From contig NC_091119.1 in NCBI RefSeq assembly GCF_040183065.1, positions 60,126,892-60,190,891 of the forward strand: a stretch of 64,000 bases of DNA, given 5' to 3'. Below are positions 1 to 13,395 of this stretch, in pieces. Made by a program: the position numbers and the translations under genes. How positions within the stretch are numbered: position 1 is the first letter of the stretch; every line of letters begins with the position of its first letter. This DNA is from Periplaneta americana (taxonomy: Eukaryota; Arthropoda; Insecta; Blattodea; Blattidae). The notes beneath the pieces are model-generated. The model was not told the origin of the DNA and did no database searches. It saw only the letters and a program-made list of their open reading frames with translations.

Positions 1-1867
1 CGATTTGTCGCGATTGTTTTATCGGCATATTATTAATCAGAATCACCTAATTCGCAAAGATTAGTAAAATATATTGAATATCTCTTATGTAGTGATTTTC
101 ACGATCTCCATAAATACCCGGCCCTGCCTGTACCCCATGCGCAACTACTGTTGAGGGTTGCACAGTGACTCTAGGTAACCAAACGCAGGACTCTGTTTAT
201 GAAGAACATAGAAGTTAAATTCAAAGAAGTAGAACTGTTTCTCGTGTGAGGTTTCCGAACACACATCAGTTAGTGTGATTCACCTTTGCAGAGATTGAGC
301 AGAGCTTGATCAAAACACAGCATGTGCAACCTAGTAAGTATGACTTCGTTTAGTGCGGACTAGAAAATCCCATAGATATAAGATACAGTGTAATGTATGT
401 GTTTGAAAAACTATTCACAACCACGCATGCCAAAATGGGTGGGGCAGGCTATTACAGGAGCGTAGCTTTTTTGATTTACTCGTATATTGCCAATGGAGTC
501 CTTCAGGGACGAATATGAGAGCACAAAATAGACATACTTCAAATTACCCCAGCTGAATAGGCTATAAGCAGCACTCTCCAAGGTAGAACGCGATCGAGTT
601 CAAATGTTATGCTCGAATCCAGTGTTCGGTGGAAGTTGGCTGCTTTCCTTATCATCATTCTAAAATGCATTTTTTGTATCATTTTGTTTTTCTCGACTAT
701 GTTGTTGTTACTGTATAATGTGTTGCATCTAACATAATGTGCTGAAGTTATTAATCTTACTCTCCAATATTTGAGGTCTTAGAATTTTCCTGTTTGACAG
801 CGACGCAGTTGTTCAGGTGGTGTTCATCTCTTTCCTCTTCCAGATGGTTCCATAAGATGCACTTCGGTGAAGGGGAAAATATTGATTTGTAAAGGTCTTT
901 TGCAAGGCAGTCGTGACTTTTGTTACCCTAAATTATGCTACTGCTGTTTCCGTGGCAGGTCAGGTATGACATTAGAATTATTTATTGGGCATTTCTATTT
1001 TTCATTTTTGGGTTCTGTTTGTAGTATGTTATCATTCATAATTTTGGTTTTCAATAGATGTTGGTAATTTTCAGGAGAGCAGCTATTGAAGGGCAACTTC
1101 TTTGCCACAGTTTCGAAGTTGAGAAATAATATCATAGCATTCTTTGCAACCAGACGTTTTTGGCCAGTGAACTGCCTGGATAGCTAGCTGCTTTGGAATT
1201 ATAAAGGATAACTAATTTGGAGATCATATTTTTCTGTGTTAATAAGTTTTGGAAAGTGATTTTTATACCATGAATTTCACCATAAAATTTATTGTTCCTC
1301 TTCCAGCGTGGCAGTAAAACGAAAACAGGGAACATGTTCCTCCTGTTCCAGTACCTGTTTCAAAATCTGTGAGTGAGCCACCAGTGTAGACATGAAATCA
1401 CTCTTCTGGATGTTGTCTGGTGTAGATGGTTTCCAAAGCTATAGGTTTCAAATAATTGGTGTCATACTCAGACCTTTTTGGCGATGTTTGCATTGAGGTT
1501 TAAGGCACAGGTGACAGGTTCAAAATGTAAAGGGTTTATTATCAGTAGAATGATTTGTCGAAATTTCAAATACTTCTTCTGGTTTTGTAGAATACATAAA
1601 TTTTAAACGGCACTCCTATAGGCACCCAGGAAAAGCGAACGTTTAATGGACTGGGGAAGAAATACATCCTCTAATCCTCTATAGCAGATGAAATAAAACT
1701 TTACACTTTACGACTAATAACCTCACTTATTGGTAGAAGAGACATAATTCAATAACTTAACGGTGGATGTTTCAACTAGTCTGAAAGAAATTCTAAATGA
1801 ATTTAGAACAGAGGAAGTTCCCTTTGAAAGAGAAGTAAACTTCCAATTTTGTTCCGGGAATCCAAAC
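1..1867. other. no gene recognised
   Basis: AT-rich sequence with only short reading frames. None shows a recognisable domain, a signal peptide with a good splice site, or transposon similarity that I can name. Exon 3 of lipase B, expected on the minus strand, was looked for here through its Asp-Val-Trp-Leu and Arg-Gly-Asn motifs and not seen, so it probably lies beyond the left edge. Confidence 0.5.
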
Positions 1868-1869
1868 TA

Positions 1870-2998
1870 CCGGGACATCATTTTATTTTTACTCATATTA
1901 CTAGTATTAACCTGGCTATACCTTTGAATTAACGGTTGAGAACCGGAAACACCGTTTGCTACCCCTTCCACTACTGGAGTTCGATGATACTGGCGTAAAA
2001 TACAAACAAATCACTTTACTAGGTATAGGAGGGAAGAAAAGTAATTCATCCATATACGTAAACTAGAAAATATTGCGATTTTGAATTTGATAATTTTATT
2101 GGGTTTTTGTTTACTCAAAATACAGTACAGTATTAACAATAAGTATTTTTACTCACGAACTGAGCTATCCATACGGACGTATTCATTATGCAGTGTATAT
2201 TATACTGTCTACAGGACATTGGCGTAGAATATGGAGAATGAAGTTAAATTGAAAAATAATAATAATATGGATATTTAAACACATTTTCGATACAGGCTTC
2301 AGTTCTTTTGTGCATATTATCGCACTGTAGATTATTGTACCTAATTCCAATTACCAGTTTCGTCTTTCGTACTAGTAACTCATGTTGAAATAAACTGTAC
2401 CTACTCTATAGACCTAAAAGAGTACCTTACGTACTGTAAATTCAATCTTCACTTCTGCTTGATCCGAAAAGATAAAATTACTCAGACATACTATATACTG
2501 TCCGTCCAAGTGGTTTTGCCGCAGGATTGTAGAGAGGGGGGAAATCACGTGACAGTTAATTACTTAACGAGGCCCTTTTATTTAAGTTATTTTAAACAGT
2601 TGTATAATATTACGTAGACGTCCAATTCCTAACAGAAATAAATGTTTTCAGAAAAGAGCTAAAACAGCCCAGCCACTAGCCTTTATAGAGGGGCCAGCAG
2701 AAGCGGGTGGGGGAAAGCGGAATGCGACGTAGCCAAAATGATGAAAGTACCTGTGCGAAAATGTGATTCAATATTGAAAACTCTTTCGTCACTGGAAAAC
2801 GCGAACATATTTCTCGAACGTACTATACTCACTCACTCATTACTATTTACTATGACCGAAAGGCGACTTTGACTGCATATGCGGTCTTTGTTCTGTGTGG
2901 AGAGCGGGTGAGGTTTACTAGTAGAAGGGGTAGGAGTCAAGTACATTCAAAATCTCAGGTACAATAAAAATTGAAGTAAAAATAAAATGATTTTCCTG
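1870..2998. mobile_element. Non-autonomous TA-flanked DNA transposon, copy 1
   Basis: A second copy lies at 18085-19195. The element starts with GGGACATCATTTTATTTTTA and ends with its inverse (slightly decayed here), flanked by TA at 1868-1869 and 2999-3000. The two copies are similar along their length, for example in the shared stretches on Ser-rich non-coding sequence around 2160-2450 and 2680-2960. No transposase is visible, so it was probably mobilised in trans. TA duplication with these ends suggests the Tc1/mariner superfamily, but the family is an inference. Confidence 0.8.
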
Positions 2999-3163
2999 TA
3001 CATCTGTTTCATTAAAATTATATTCAGAAAAGCTACACTCATGCTGTGGACAGAGTATCGTTCTAAGAGTGTCTGTTGAACAGGTTTTTCTTGGACTACA
3101 GACTACAGTAGAGGAAGTTCTCTACGTTGTGTAAGAATGTGATCATTGATTGTGATGTCTTAC

Positions 3164-3362
3164 CCAAGGATTTCTCTCTTCCCATTAGGATCCATATATC
3201 AGACGCACTCAGCAGACTGTGTTGCAAGAGGACTGAGCGTCTGCCGTTCTTAGTGGGGTTGGTGCGTCCATGAGGAATACGGAAGTGGGTGAGTACGTAT
3301 CCATCCTCTGTTTGCACTGTGTGCTCCTCGACTGGATATCCATATTTACGGATAAGTTCTGG
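3164..3362 (-). CDS. Lipase B exon 2
   Basis: A 199-nt exon bounded by acceptor AG at 3364-3363 and donor GT at 3163-3162. It encodes the lipase N-terminal cap and first strand: PELIRKYGYP, TEDGYVLTHFRIPHGR, LLQHSLLSASD and WILMGREKSLG. No stop or frameshift is present. Two Gly-to-Ser changes relative to lipase A fall in the motif that normally reads HGLLG. Confidence 0.88.
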
Positions 3363-3832
3363 CTGGAAAGAAAAGAGTGGAATTGAAATAAATTTTATGA
3401 TTTTTCCTTATGTGCTAAACGTATCCAGGTTTCAAGCAGAGTGAGAAAATAAATTTGTAGGGCTATATGTAGACAGACAAAGATACAGAGTTTGATAGAC
3501 ACAGATACGGAATGTGATGGTAATTCTGAATATAGAAACATTTTATGTGATTGTATCATAGAAGACTAAAAGGTATTGTGTGTGATGAGAATTATGGCAA
3601 TAGTATTGTTGAAAAGTAGTTGTTCATATTTTATCTATCAGTAACAAAATTAAGTTGACCACAGGTACCCCTGCTTCCGGTTTGTTACGGGAAATGGTAC
3701 TACCACCAATCGATTCTTTACATAGATTTCGGTTATCAAATTTTTTTTTTATAAACAGCCAGTATCACATAGTTTTCGAGAAAAAAGGCTGATACGTGTG
3801 GTCTGAAACATCTGGTATATATATATACATCT

Positions 3833-3883
<51 letters not shown>

Positions 3884-4267
3884 GTTTACTATATTAAATA
3901 TGCCTTTCATGAAAATGAATAGTTGTTTTTGGACACTTTGTAGATAACCGCGCAGGTGAAACAGCGTTGTTAAATACCAATTAAAGAAACTACCTAATGC
4001 AGACACTACAGTATATAATATTCGTGAATGTATTAAAAATTGATTTTTGTAGCATCACAGTGGATTTTAGTATGAAATCTAGAGAGAAAGGTAAGTTAAC
4101 AATTAACATTAACATTAAAGTTATGTATAATTAATACTTTGAAAGATACTTACTGTGGATAGTAGGACGTCTGACATGACCGGATCCTCTGCAGCAGACT
4201 GTATTAAACAAACGAGACTGCTTGTGTGTAATAGAATTAACATTCCTTTCAACTTTATTTTTAACAT
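3164..4267 (-). CDS. Acid lipase B (lipase 3-like), first two exons
   Basis: Secreted or lysosomal alpha/beta-hydrolase lipase expected to hydrolyse acyl esters; only the N-terminal 104 residues are in the window. Exon 1 (4267-4154, 38 codons) starts with ATG, encodes a hydrophobic signal peptide ending near Ser-Ala-Ala, then an acidic stretch, and stops at an ACA/GTAAGT donor in phase 0. Exon 2 (3362-3164, 199 nt) follows a CTTTCCAG acceptor and encodes PELIRKYGYPVEEH, TEDGY and FRIPHGR, the N-terminal signature of the family, ending TTGG/GTAAGA in phase 1. Length, phase and most residues equal exon 2 of lipase A. The usual HGLLG segment near the oxyanion hole reads HSLLS, so activity may be altered. 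The remaining exons would lie left of the window. Family call is firm; function of this copy is not. Confidence 0.85.
3816..3882. repeat. (TA)n microsatellite
   Basis: Nearly pure TA dinucleotides, broken once near 3829. Reading frames across it that give Tyr-Ile runs are artefacts. Confidence 0.95.
4154..4267 (-). CDS. Lipase B exon 1 (signal peptide)
   Basis: Thirty-eight codons: Met at 4267-4265, a positively charged start (KIKLK), a hydrophobic core rich in Leu, Ile and Val, then AAEDPV and MSDVLLST before the donor ACA/GTAAGT (GT at 4153-4152). The phase 0 end joins exactly to the phase 0 start of exon 2 at 3362. A second in-frame Met lies eight codons in. This is the only signal-peptide exon found for either lipase copy. 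Confidence 0.8.
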
Positions 4268-7200
4268 TGTGATAATATTACGAAATTCGTGGCCTGTAAT
4301 TCAAGCTGAGCACCATTGAGATGGGAGCAACGTCAACTTGAGTTCAGTGTTTTAATATTATCTATTACTATTATGCAAGGTAACCAGCACTTCTACCGTG
4401 TACTCACTCGTTCGTCCATTGCAACGCACTTAATCACAAAAATATCTTAAAATATTCACTTTTTTCTTTTTATTATGCACTTATCTATTTGTAACTAACC
4501 TTGAGAAAATTGTAACTGTCTTCCACCCACAAAAATGTCAAGAATAAAATGTACACTTTCTAACTGCGAGGTCTGTCCACATTTTCCACTGCGGTTTTAC
4601 ACGTGTAGTATACATTTTATCACTAGAAATATCCTGACGCATACAAATGGGCTCATTTACACTTTCTGTATTATTATTTTATCTCATACCGGTTAGCTTT
4701 GTACTCGAGACATTTACTTACCTCTGTCGATCGGCACAGTTGATTGAACGCTATCGACAAAAATGAATCTGTTTAAAGAATAAATAATACTAGTCAACAG
4801 CCATTTTGCAACCTAAACGAAAACACGTAAACTGTACACTGCAAAAGAATGGAGTTGCCGGATCATTCAGCGTCATATGCCATTGTTGTATGAAGCTTAG
4901 GCCTAGCCGTAAACACACAAAACTTGTCACATGTACGAGTATTGCAAATGTCAGGGCGTGAATATCCAAATGATATGTTAAATCTGGTGTTGAAAATCTT
5001 TCTTTAGTATTCCTAAGACACATTTTCATACATTTATTTAATGTTGAAATTGTTGGGAAGATATATTTCATCACTTTTTGACTGACCATAATGGCTTTTC
5101 CTTCCCTTGAATGATTTAATGTGGTTGAGCACACTTTCGGAGACATCATCAGGTTTTTTGTTGTGATGATTATGATGTTTGCCTCGTTGATCTTTTTGGT
5201 GGCATACCTGTAGACTTGAGAAAGTTCTGTAGTACCTGAACGAGCTTGCAAGAGATTCCATGCAAGGAAATGAATGCTTTCAAACACACTGCTATTTCTT
5301 CCATGTCAGATTATAACACATTTACCTTATAAGAATAATTCCTATAATGTAATTTAGCTGCTACAAGGAACATTTCAGAAGGTCCCTCATAAAAGGAAGT
5401 AAGCCTATTTTTTCAACAGCCAATGAACGTTTGGTTTTATGTGTGAATTTAATTTTTATGACTGTACCTAGTGCCTCTTTATTACATTATGCATCAATTG
5501 TATCAAACATATTAATATTTTTCCCTTAAGAATTTATGCTCATTAAAGGCTTGATTTAAATGGCTATTAGACTATATTATAACAACTGATTTGGTTTTCT
5601 TCTTTAACCCGATCATTCATTCTCTTCTCTTACATATTATATTTCTCTAATGGTTATTAAGTTAATTGATATCGCAAATTGTATGCATTAAATAACATAG
5701 ACCCTATGACTGCATCTTAACAAAGTACTAATTTAGGCATATCAGAAATCAGACTCTAAATGTGCAGTTATGTGCGCGGATTGCTGGTCTGTGCAGGTTG
5801 CATCAATCAAGCGTTGCTCTTACCCGTTCTTAGCTGGAGAGGTGTACAATAATCTATTCTGCGCTTCTAGGGTTGGATTAAATAGACATTTGGAAATTAT
5901 AAACATAGTTAGCAGAACCAAAAAAACACAGTTATTATCAGTGTCTGTATTTGACAATTGTAATACAAGAAACTTTAGGCTTACTCAGTTATACTTCACA
6001 AAGTAGTGGTTTGTAAAGCATAATTTATTAATATGATTTTTATACAGTATTTGAAGAAAAAAACATTTGCAGTAATTTCGAAACAACAAGAAACGAACAA
6101 GTATTTCATTTTACTTAGTAGGTACTAATTATTTTAAAGTAATAGACCCTATTCTTTCATTGTTCGTCAAGCATTATTAATTACTGTGACCATTGGTGCA
6201 CAATTGTTGAAGAAAATATTATACTCCCAATTAATTACATGCAGTAGGACATTGTGAAGTTTTTACACTGAAATCATTTCTTTGCTGTATGTCAATATAA
6301 ATTAATATTAATATTAATAAATATAAATTAAGCTTAGAATTTAAATTCACATATAATTTATTTGAAAACGTTGAGAGCAAGTATCGAAGAGTTGGGAGCG
6401 TTACTCAAAGAAATTAAAAGTGTAGTTCACAACCTGTGAAGCGACGATATTCTCTTTATGTCAGATTTAAAGATTTATTGATATAAGTATTGAATTAATA
6501 TTGTGACATGAGATGGAAAATTTACCATTATACATTTTTCCAGAAAAATTTTCCGCCTTGCAAATAGTTGTTTTCTTCTCTCCTTACAACCTCAATAGCC
6601 TCACATGTATTCCTCACTATATTCTCATCACTTACCAGTTTATGAAATGAAAGTCGTAAGTCGTCTAACCTTTGATGGCTGTGATAGTACAGACTCCAAA
6701 ACAACACCACTGTCAAGTACTTTTGCCGTGAGAGTACTGATTAAGAAATAAGCGCTGGCAATATCATATTTTGAGAACTTTACTAAGCTGATCTAAATTG
6801 TCACCTCACAAAACTATTACCTCGACAAAGGCTGATGAAAGCCTTTCATTTTAAAATAATTATTGTTGGCTGAGGAAAAAATTATAACAATTATGTTATA
6901 TGATTCGTAATTTCTCTTCTCCGTTATCTGTGAACTCTTCACTTTATTTATCATAACTCATTCACAGACACAGCCAAATCGGCACTCGTACTGAAACTGT
7001 GTTACTGAAACAAAAGCTGCTGGAGGTATTGTATAGCCCTGTCGCGTTCCCCTCCAAGGCGATTCACTCCCTCCAGGCAGGGGAATAGAGAGTGCACATC
7101 GCACAGAGACAGTTGCACATTGTGCGCGACTGCACAATGTGCAGGGTTTTGACATGCCTGTACTAATGCATTGCGAACTCTTTGCTCTTTCCTGCTGGTT

Positions 7201-7945
7201 ACTAGTAGAGTAGTAGGAAACAGCTTCTTAGTTGCCGCTCCTTCCTCTGTGGAAGAAAAGCATAAGGAACATCATGCGCTCGAATGCTTATTCATCCTTC
7301 TTGCCGTGTAGTCCTTACGTGATCTTACATGTTTTTATACGCTAAATTCGAATATATTACCAAAAAACCTCTAACAGGCTCTGATTTTGAGTTACAAGTT
7401 GTATGTGAATGAAAACAAACAAAAAACTGACATTTTTGTGCATATTAATTCGTTTCAAAAACCGCCACTGATCGCTAAAAATAACTTTGTCTTTCAATAA
7501 GGACTTCTATGAATAAGTGGCAAGGTCTATGAATCAAGGCTAGGTTTACCGGGTGGAGGGGGAAGAGTAATGGTACCTGAGCGGTCCTTCGATACGTATA
7601 GTCGTTCAGTATCCTATCTTCTCAGTCAAACAATAAATTGTGAAGAGAGTTTGATTGAGTTAACATGTGCGAGTTTTTATCCAATAAAGCATTTTAATGT
7701 GGTGATAAGTATTTGAATTAATTTTAACGAATTTAAACAAATGATAGTGGTAGAAGTTTACAGTAACTAAGCACTAGATATCATGTCAAGTTCTGAATTT
7801 CGCAGATGCATAAACTATCCGAATAATTTCTGTTATATTTTTTCTGGAAAATTCACTCCGAAATCACAAAAGAAGTACATTAAATCCACTATTACAAAAA
7901 CTTGCAAACTCTACTTTGGCTGTCCGCTAAGTGATCAGGACATGC
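4268..7945. other. intergenic, no gene recognised
   Basis: The longest reading frame is 165 codons on the minus strand at 5287-4790. It has no recognisable domain, no codon bias that I can see, and overlaps other open frames, so I do not call it. About 7100-7145 holds a short inverted repeat (GCACATTGTGC and its inverse). Nothing else is supported. Confidence 0.4.
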
Positions 7946-8080
7946 TTTTTTTTTTACTTGGTTGTTTAACGACGCTGTATCAATTACGAAATTATTTAGC
8001 GTCGATGGAATTGATGATAGCGAGATGATATTTGGCGTGGTGAGGCTGATGATACGCCTCATGTCCGAGAATGGGAGACA
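7946..8080 (-). mobile_element. 5'-truncated tRNA-type SINE (3' end)
   Basis: On the minus strand the segment runs through TCGACGCTAAATAA and ends ACAGCGTCGTTAAACAACC followed by an A tail (the T run at 7946-7955 on the plus strand). The same 3' end is found in the longer SINE at 47895-48150, which has the tRNA-like head that this copy lacks. It is 5'-truncated, as expected for retrotransposition. Confidence 0.75.
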
Positions 8081-8289
8081 AAAAAAATAACTACTACGTC
8101 AGAAGAAGAATCAATTACTTCCAAAATTCCGATTCTCTCTACGCTCCGTCCCCTCTCAAAACATCCCGAATAATTGACTTTGAAGAAAAATGTAAGGATT
8201 AATAGAGTATTGGATTCTGCCAGGTGCACCGACGTACAAAGAAAAGTTTAAACATAGGTCATGGAGAAGTATGAAACATAAATTCACAT

Positions 8290-9080
8290 GGCTAACACAC
8301 AAAAGTTAACTTCACAAAATGAAGCAAGCTGTTGAACAATAAGACAATGTTATGAATAAAATTAAAGAAGTACACCGAAGAACACTTTGAGGAATTCTGT
8401 CTGCGGCGGTCGCCAAATGAAATTGTAAAAGAAAGTTACATAAAAAATTGCACTGACAACAGCTCGTGATTTATTAGGCATAGATAAAAAAGCTTCGACT
8501 CAAGTCCTTTCTGGTTAGGCCTACATCGCATTAAAAAGCATTATAAAATTGTCAGCCGCAAAATATCATTGTAACAAAGCGTCAGGTACACGACAGGACG
8601 CTCTTGAACAATCAATCCAAACTTTGTCTCGAGTGCACGTCACTCGTTGACACATACAAATTGATCATGTATTTAATGCAGATGAATGTGGATTCCTTGA
8701 CGAAATGCCTTTCAGCAGAACCTTATAACGTCAAGGAACCAGTAACATAAATGGTGAAGTGCAATCCAAAGTGGCAACAGCACATTACTACACTATAATT
8801 TCTAAAACTGGAAAACTGATGCCAAAGTTACTACTGATTCTCCAAGAACCAAAAGGTATAAGTGTAAGATTTGCGGAACACATTTTACAGACTGATAACT
8901 TTGTAGAAAAATGGACTTCGTTAGGAAAAATTACCAAAAAAATATGGACAGAATTCTTATGAGAAATATTCCTTCCTAATTCTGCAACATGCAGTCTTCT
9001 GCTGTTGGACTCGTATGGTGCCACTACGACGAAAATACAATTAAGCAACTGTTAGTTTTAGAATATGACTATGGTCTTGA
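8290..9080 (+). pseudogene. pogo/Tigger-type DDE transposase relic
   Basis: A decayed transposase gene. The middle frame reads FNADECGFLDEMP at about 8670-8710 (first catalytic Asp), one in-frame stop where the family usually has R-x-L-S, then a long open stretch at 8759-8962 with the pattern GKLMPKLLLILQEPKG and VEKWTSLGKITK, typical of DDE_1 transposases of the pogo/Tigger group. After a stop it continues to LLLLDSYGATTT (second catalytic Asp) near 9000. The N-terminal DNA-binding part is scrambled between 8290 and 8600. No terminal repeats were located. Confidence 0.65.
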
Positions 9081-9149
9081 AAAACTAATGGTGAAAATCA
9101 TATCGCCAAATACGATTTATGAGTTGTAACCTTTGGACAGGTATTTTTC

Positions 9150-11383
9150 TCGAATGTACAAGCATATGATTCGACACATTTCCAATAATGTAATTTTGAC
9201 GATTGATCTGATACAATAACAACACAATATATTGAAACTACAGTCGCTTGTTCACCAGCAGTTTCTTTCTCCAGAATTCCTACAGGTACATCGGTATGGT
9301 TGAGCGTTAGCTGAATTGGCATCAGGAGTGAACAAGGTTTTCAGAACACAACGGAGTACTGTATCCGAAATGTACAAGGAATATGTATGACCTGTGTAAG
9401 ATCAGCTTTTATAAAGTGCGGATGATGTACTGACAGTTTGTTTCCAACATTTTCTTATTAGCTGTCACTGTTGTGCGACATTGTTCCCGGATAAAAACAA
9501 ACACAGATTCTGGAAATATGATGCATTAAGTAACATCATGACCATATCATCGTTTTCCTTTTTATGTATTAATCACTAGTTAAAGATATGTTCTTTACTG
9601 CTGAATGCTTCGTGTTCTGCGCGTGTATCGCACTTAATAATTGCAGTCGAGTTACGAAATTTGAGGATTGTTCATATTTTCTTATGCTGATTCCAATAAT
9701 ATTACTTTCATTTCCTTTGTTTTTTTACCTCAGGTGAAAGTTTATTTGTAAGTTATTCTATACAGCGAGTCACAGTTCGAGCTGAGAGGTTGATCATGTT
9801 CGGTTTTGTGGCTAGCTAGAACAGCAACTTGATTCCGAACATTGAGTGTCCTGCTTGAACCGTTAAAAAATATATAACGTACAAAAGTAAACGGTTGAGC
9901 TACTAAATCTACAATTTAAAATACGCTAAATCAGGGATGCAGAACTGGGGAAGAGAGGGGTGGAAGCATGGGGAAACAGTTTATTCCCCAGTCCACAATT
10001 GTCCGGTCTTCAATGGACATATTTGTGATGTTTGGCAAGCACACTGAGTACATATCACTTCTCTCCCTACTATGTCCAATGACGCGAGGGTTGAAGGAAA
10101 GGGATGAGTTACATGTTCCGGCTTGTGACTTCTGCCATAATTGTATATAGCACAGTTTCGCATCCCTGGGGAAAATCAAAGTTGGCTTAAGTAAACATTT
10201 CAAGAAATCAATACATTATAATGAATCAATATCATAATTATCATAAGAATATGACCATAAAAAAACTCCTTTCGATGACATTAGATCTTTCAACATCTGC
10301 AAACGTTCTCTCTCAGCTAGTTCATCATACGTGTCTAGCTTTGTAGTGTCTTCAATATTATATTTGCTTGACATGTATTACACAGTAGACATGTTGTACG
10401 GTCGTTTGTATATAAAAAGTATCTATCATGCCACGGACTACCAGATCGGATCTCCTTATCCCTTCTTTTGCTAGATTTCACGCGGTAGATGAACCCGCCA
10501 CTGATCCAGTTTTCCTGAGAGGCCTATTTAGTCAAGACACGGAGCAAGCAGCGGGTACCCACACACCGAATGTGCTCTTATGCCGACCTCTCATCTATCC
10601 AGATCTTAATGGAGAAGCCTTAAATTTTTAATATAACCTGCCTTCTTCCTGATGTATTTTAAATGTATAACTAATTTTAAGTAGGATATGAGTGTGTTTA
10701 ACCCACAATTCCTATATAATTTTTTGGGCGATCAGTACTCCAGCCTCTTTTCAGCAATCTATTCCTTGAAATTTAATTTATTCTGTTATGTTGTTGTTGT
10801 TTAGTCAACTGTCAGAAGACAGATCTGAACCTGACACGTGATACCAACATGACACCAGTTATGAGGCAACTAGGCCAGGAGATAATTTGGTAGGGTATGT
10901 ATTGTTTCCCCCATGTATTGTTTCTATTCTCTTAATACGAATTTACCTTTCATTCTTTCTGTTCTTCCAGTCGCTGATGGCGTTTAATTTGTTCCAGTCC
11001 TTGCTATTGTAGTTGCTAATGCGCTCTCTTCTAGTTTTATGTGTTCTTAATTAAATTAATATTAATATTGTTCCTGCTACTTATCTAATCCTTCTAATGT
11101 CTGAACTAGTTTCATCAGCTTGCATTATATTTTCTAATCTTATATATTTGCAAAGCAAAGTGAAAAGACAAAGCATTAGCATTTGTAGAGGTGTATCAAC
11201 CTTTGGCAAAGATCTGCGAAAACGCAAACTTGTATTTTCAAGAGTGTAAACGCATTTTATTGCTTTGCGTTTTCTCTTCAATTCGCTTCTTCAGCTAAGT
11301 GTGATGATAAAAATTCTGTCGATCACTGCTCTAGGACAGAGTGGAGAAGGAAAGATCTCTAACGAGAAATTCCAAATTGTAGA

Positions 11384-11442
<59 letters not shown>

Positions 11443-13015
11443 GTTGTTCTCAGTGTTAAACGTGAACAAAACATGAGGAGTTATTTCTTGTATTACTATT
11501 TTGACGAAATTACAGAGGACGGAGGAATGTTACATGGATTCTGACTGACTGCAAATCGGTAACACACAAATTTCATCATTGTAAATAATATAATAATAGT
11601 AGTAGTAGAAGCAGTAGTGGTAGGGGTAGTAGCAGAAGCAAGAGTAGGAGTAGGGTAGGAGTAATAGCAGCAGTCGTTATACATGTCTGATATAATATAC
11701 GATTGTGCTTCTAATGTATACGATTACACAGTTTATAATACATATTCAGCCCTAATTCAAACATGGTAACTGATCGCAGATTAGTGGCTTCATTTGTGTT
11801 GAAAACATTCTATATTGAAGGAACAGTGTCCTAAAATTAATTTCTTCATTTTATTTCTGCAGTTTTTAACTAATTTACGTGCCAGTGCATGAAAATTGCT
11901 ACTACTTGATTGTTACACCGAGGGAACGCATTTTGACAAAATTAATGAAGAGTCTGAAACATTAATTTTCATGTTAGTTTCAGACTAAAAATTGCGGCAT
12001 TTATATGCGAATATTTATGACAGTGATCAGCGAAATGTCTGTGTGTCTAGTTTGAAATGGAAAATTTGCGTAATGGTATATATTTGACTTGTTACTTCTA
12101 GTAAAACAGGTCTTACATGGGATTTTATTGAAGTTTTCGATGAACTGTGTTAAAAAATTTGATTTACACAGACGTGAGCTTCAACAATGTGGATAAGCCA
12201 GTAATCGCATTACATCTGTGCCTCACTCTTATTGGAATTCGTGGGACTGTAGGATTGTTGACACTTATGTGCTAGAGCCAGAAACATCCTCGTTACTTTC
12301 TCGTTTGTAGTTCGTCAGTGATATTCTTCCGGAATTGTTAAAATACATTTTTAGAGTTCCTTGGCGCAAGTAAAATAAAGTAACATAAAAGTGGCGTAAA
12401 TAGTTTTAGAAGTATTAAAGCAAACTATTGAAAATTAAATTTGTAGATCTCATAAATGTTTTGCTACTACAAGCGTTATTTCTTCGCTGCACTCCTGCGA
12501 AACTAATGACGTAATCTGACTGTGCAGACAAAATAAGTCCACAGTACGTATTACGTAAGTTATTGTTCTAGCTATTTTGTTTTTAAATGCGTTAATATAT
12601 TCAAAATATGAGGTCTACTGCAATTAGTGTCAACTAAAATAAACAAAAATAAATTTGATTTATATGAAGGTGCATTGTTTCTGCAGTGTGTCATTTTAGA
12701 GTCGTAACAAATATAATGTATCATAGTCGGCCATAAAATAAATTTATTTTGTAAAGCTTATCTCTCGAAAAGGAAGTATATCTGCTTCTAGTCATATTAA
12801 ACCTTTGTTGTAACTCATCGCGTTGAGTATACTTGTTACGATATTTTCATTACAATATCAGACTTTGAAATTGTTGAAGATTCATCTTTTCGTGTTCATA
12901 GCTTGCTAGTTTAATGATGGAAAAAAGAATATGTGAAAAATATTACTATAAAGAAATTTTGATATAATAATATCAGCATTGTTTCAATTGAATTTGTGTG
13001 TAAGAAATTATAGGA
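9150..13015. other. no gene recognised
   Basis: AT-rich. Contains a pure TA microsatellite at 11387-11436 and an AGT/AGC-rich purine stretch near 11590-11660. The short plus-strand frame at 10428-10631 and the minus frames at 9098-10203 have no recognised motif. No splice-bounded lipase exon was seen here. Confidence 0.4.
11387..11436. repeat. (AT)n microsatellite
   Basis: Uninterrupted AT dinucleotides, about 25 units. Confidence 0.95.
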
Positions 13016-13024
13016 GAAGCGGTT

Positions 13025-13303
13025 ATGTTTCTATATAAAACAGCTCAATTAGTTCGATATGCAGATGATATTAATTTGATGAGAAGAACAACACGAATAG
13101 TTAAAGAAATATTTGAAGATTTAAGTAGAGAAGGTAAGGAGATTGGTCTTAAAATCAACGAACAAAAGACGAAGGTAATGGTACAGGCTCGGAGAAGGAA
13201 ATATACAGACGAACAGCTCGTCCCAGAAGGATCCAAAGTGGAGATAGTGAATGAATTTAAATATCTCGGCATACATCTAACCAAAAAAATGAGGAAATGG
13301 TAG
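13025..13303 (+). pseudogene. Non-LTR reverse transcriptase fragment (YADD)
   Basis: An open stretch of the truncated LINE. It holds the palm motif YADDINLM with both catalytic Asp, then GLKINEQKTKVM (thumb entry) and VNEFKYLGIHLTKK. The apparent first Met lies in the target duplication, not in the element. The frame is lost before the MITE at 13396. Confidence 0.8.
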
Positions 13304-13395
13304 AAATACAAGCAAGAATACAGACTGCCAATAAAGCATATTTCTCAGTATTGTACTTCCCATCTTCAGAAACAGGGACATAAACCAGAGATTAA

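Noticed and set aside
4790-5287. 165-codon minus-strand frame
   Set aside because: Longest non-transposon frame in the left part, but it overlaps other frames, has no domain, signal peptide or splice context, and may be chance in AT-rich DNA.
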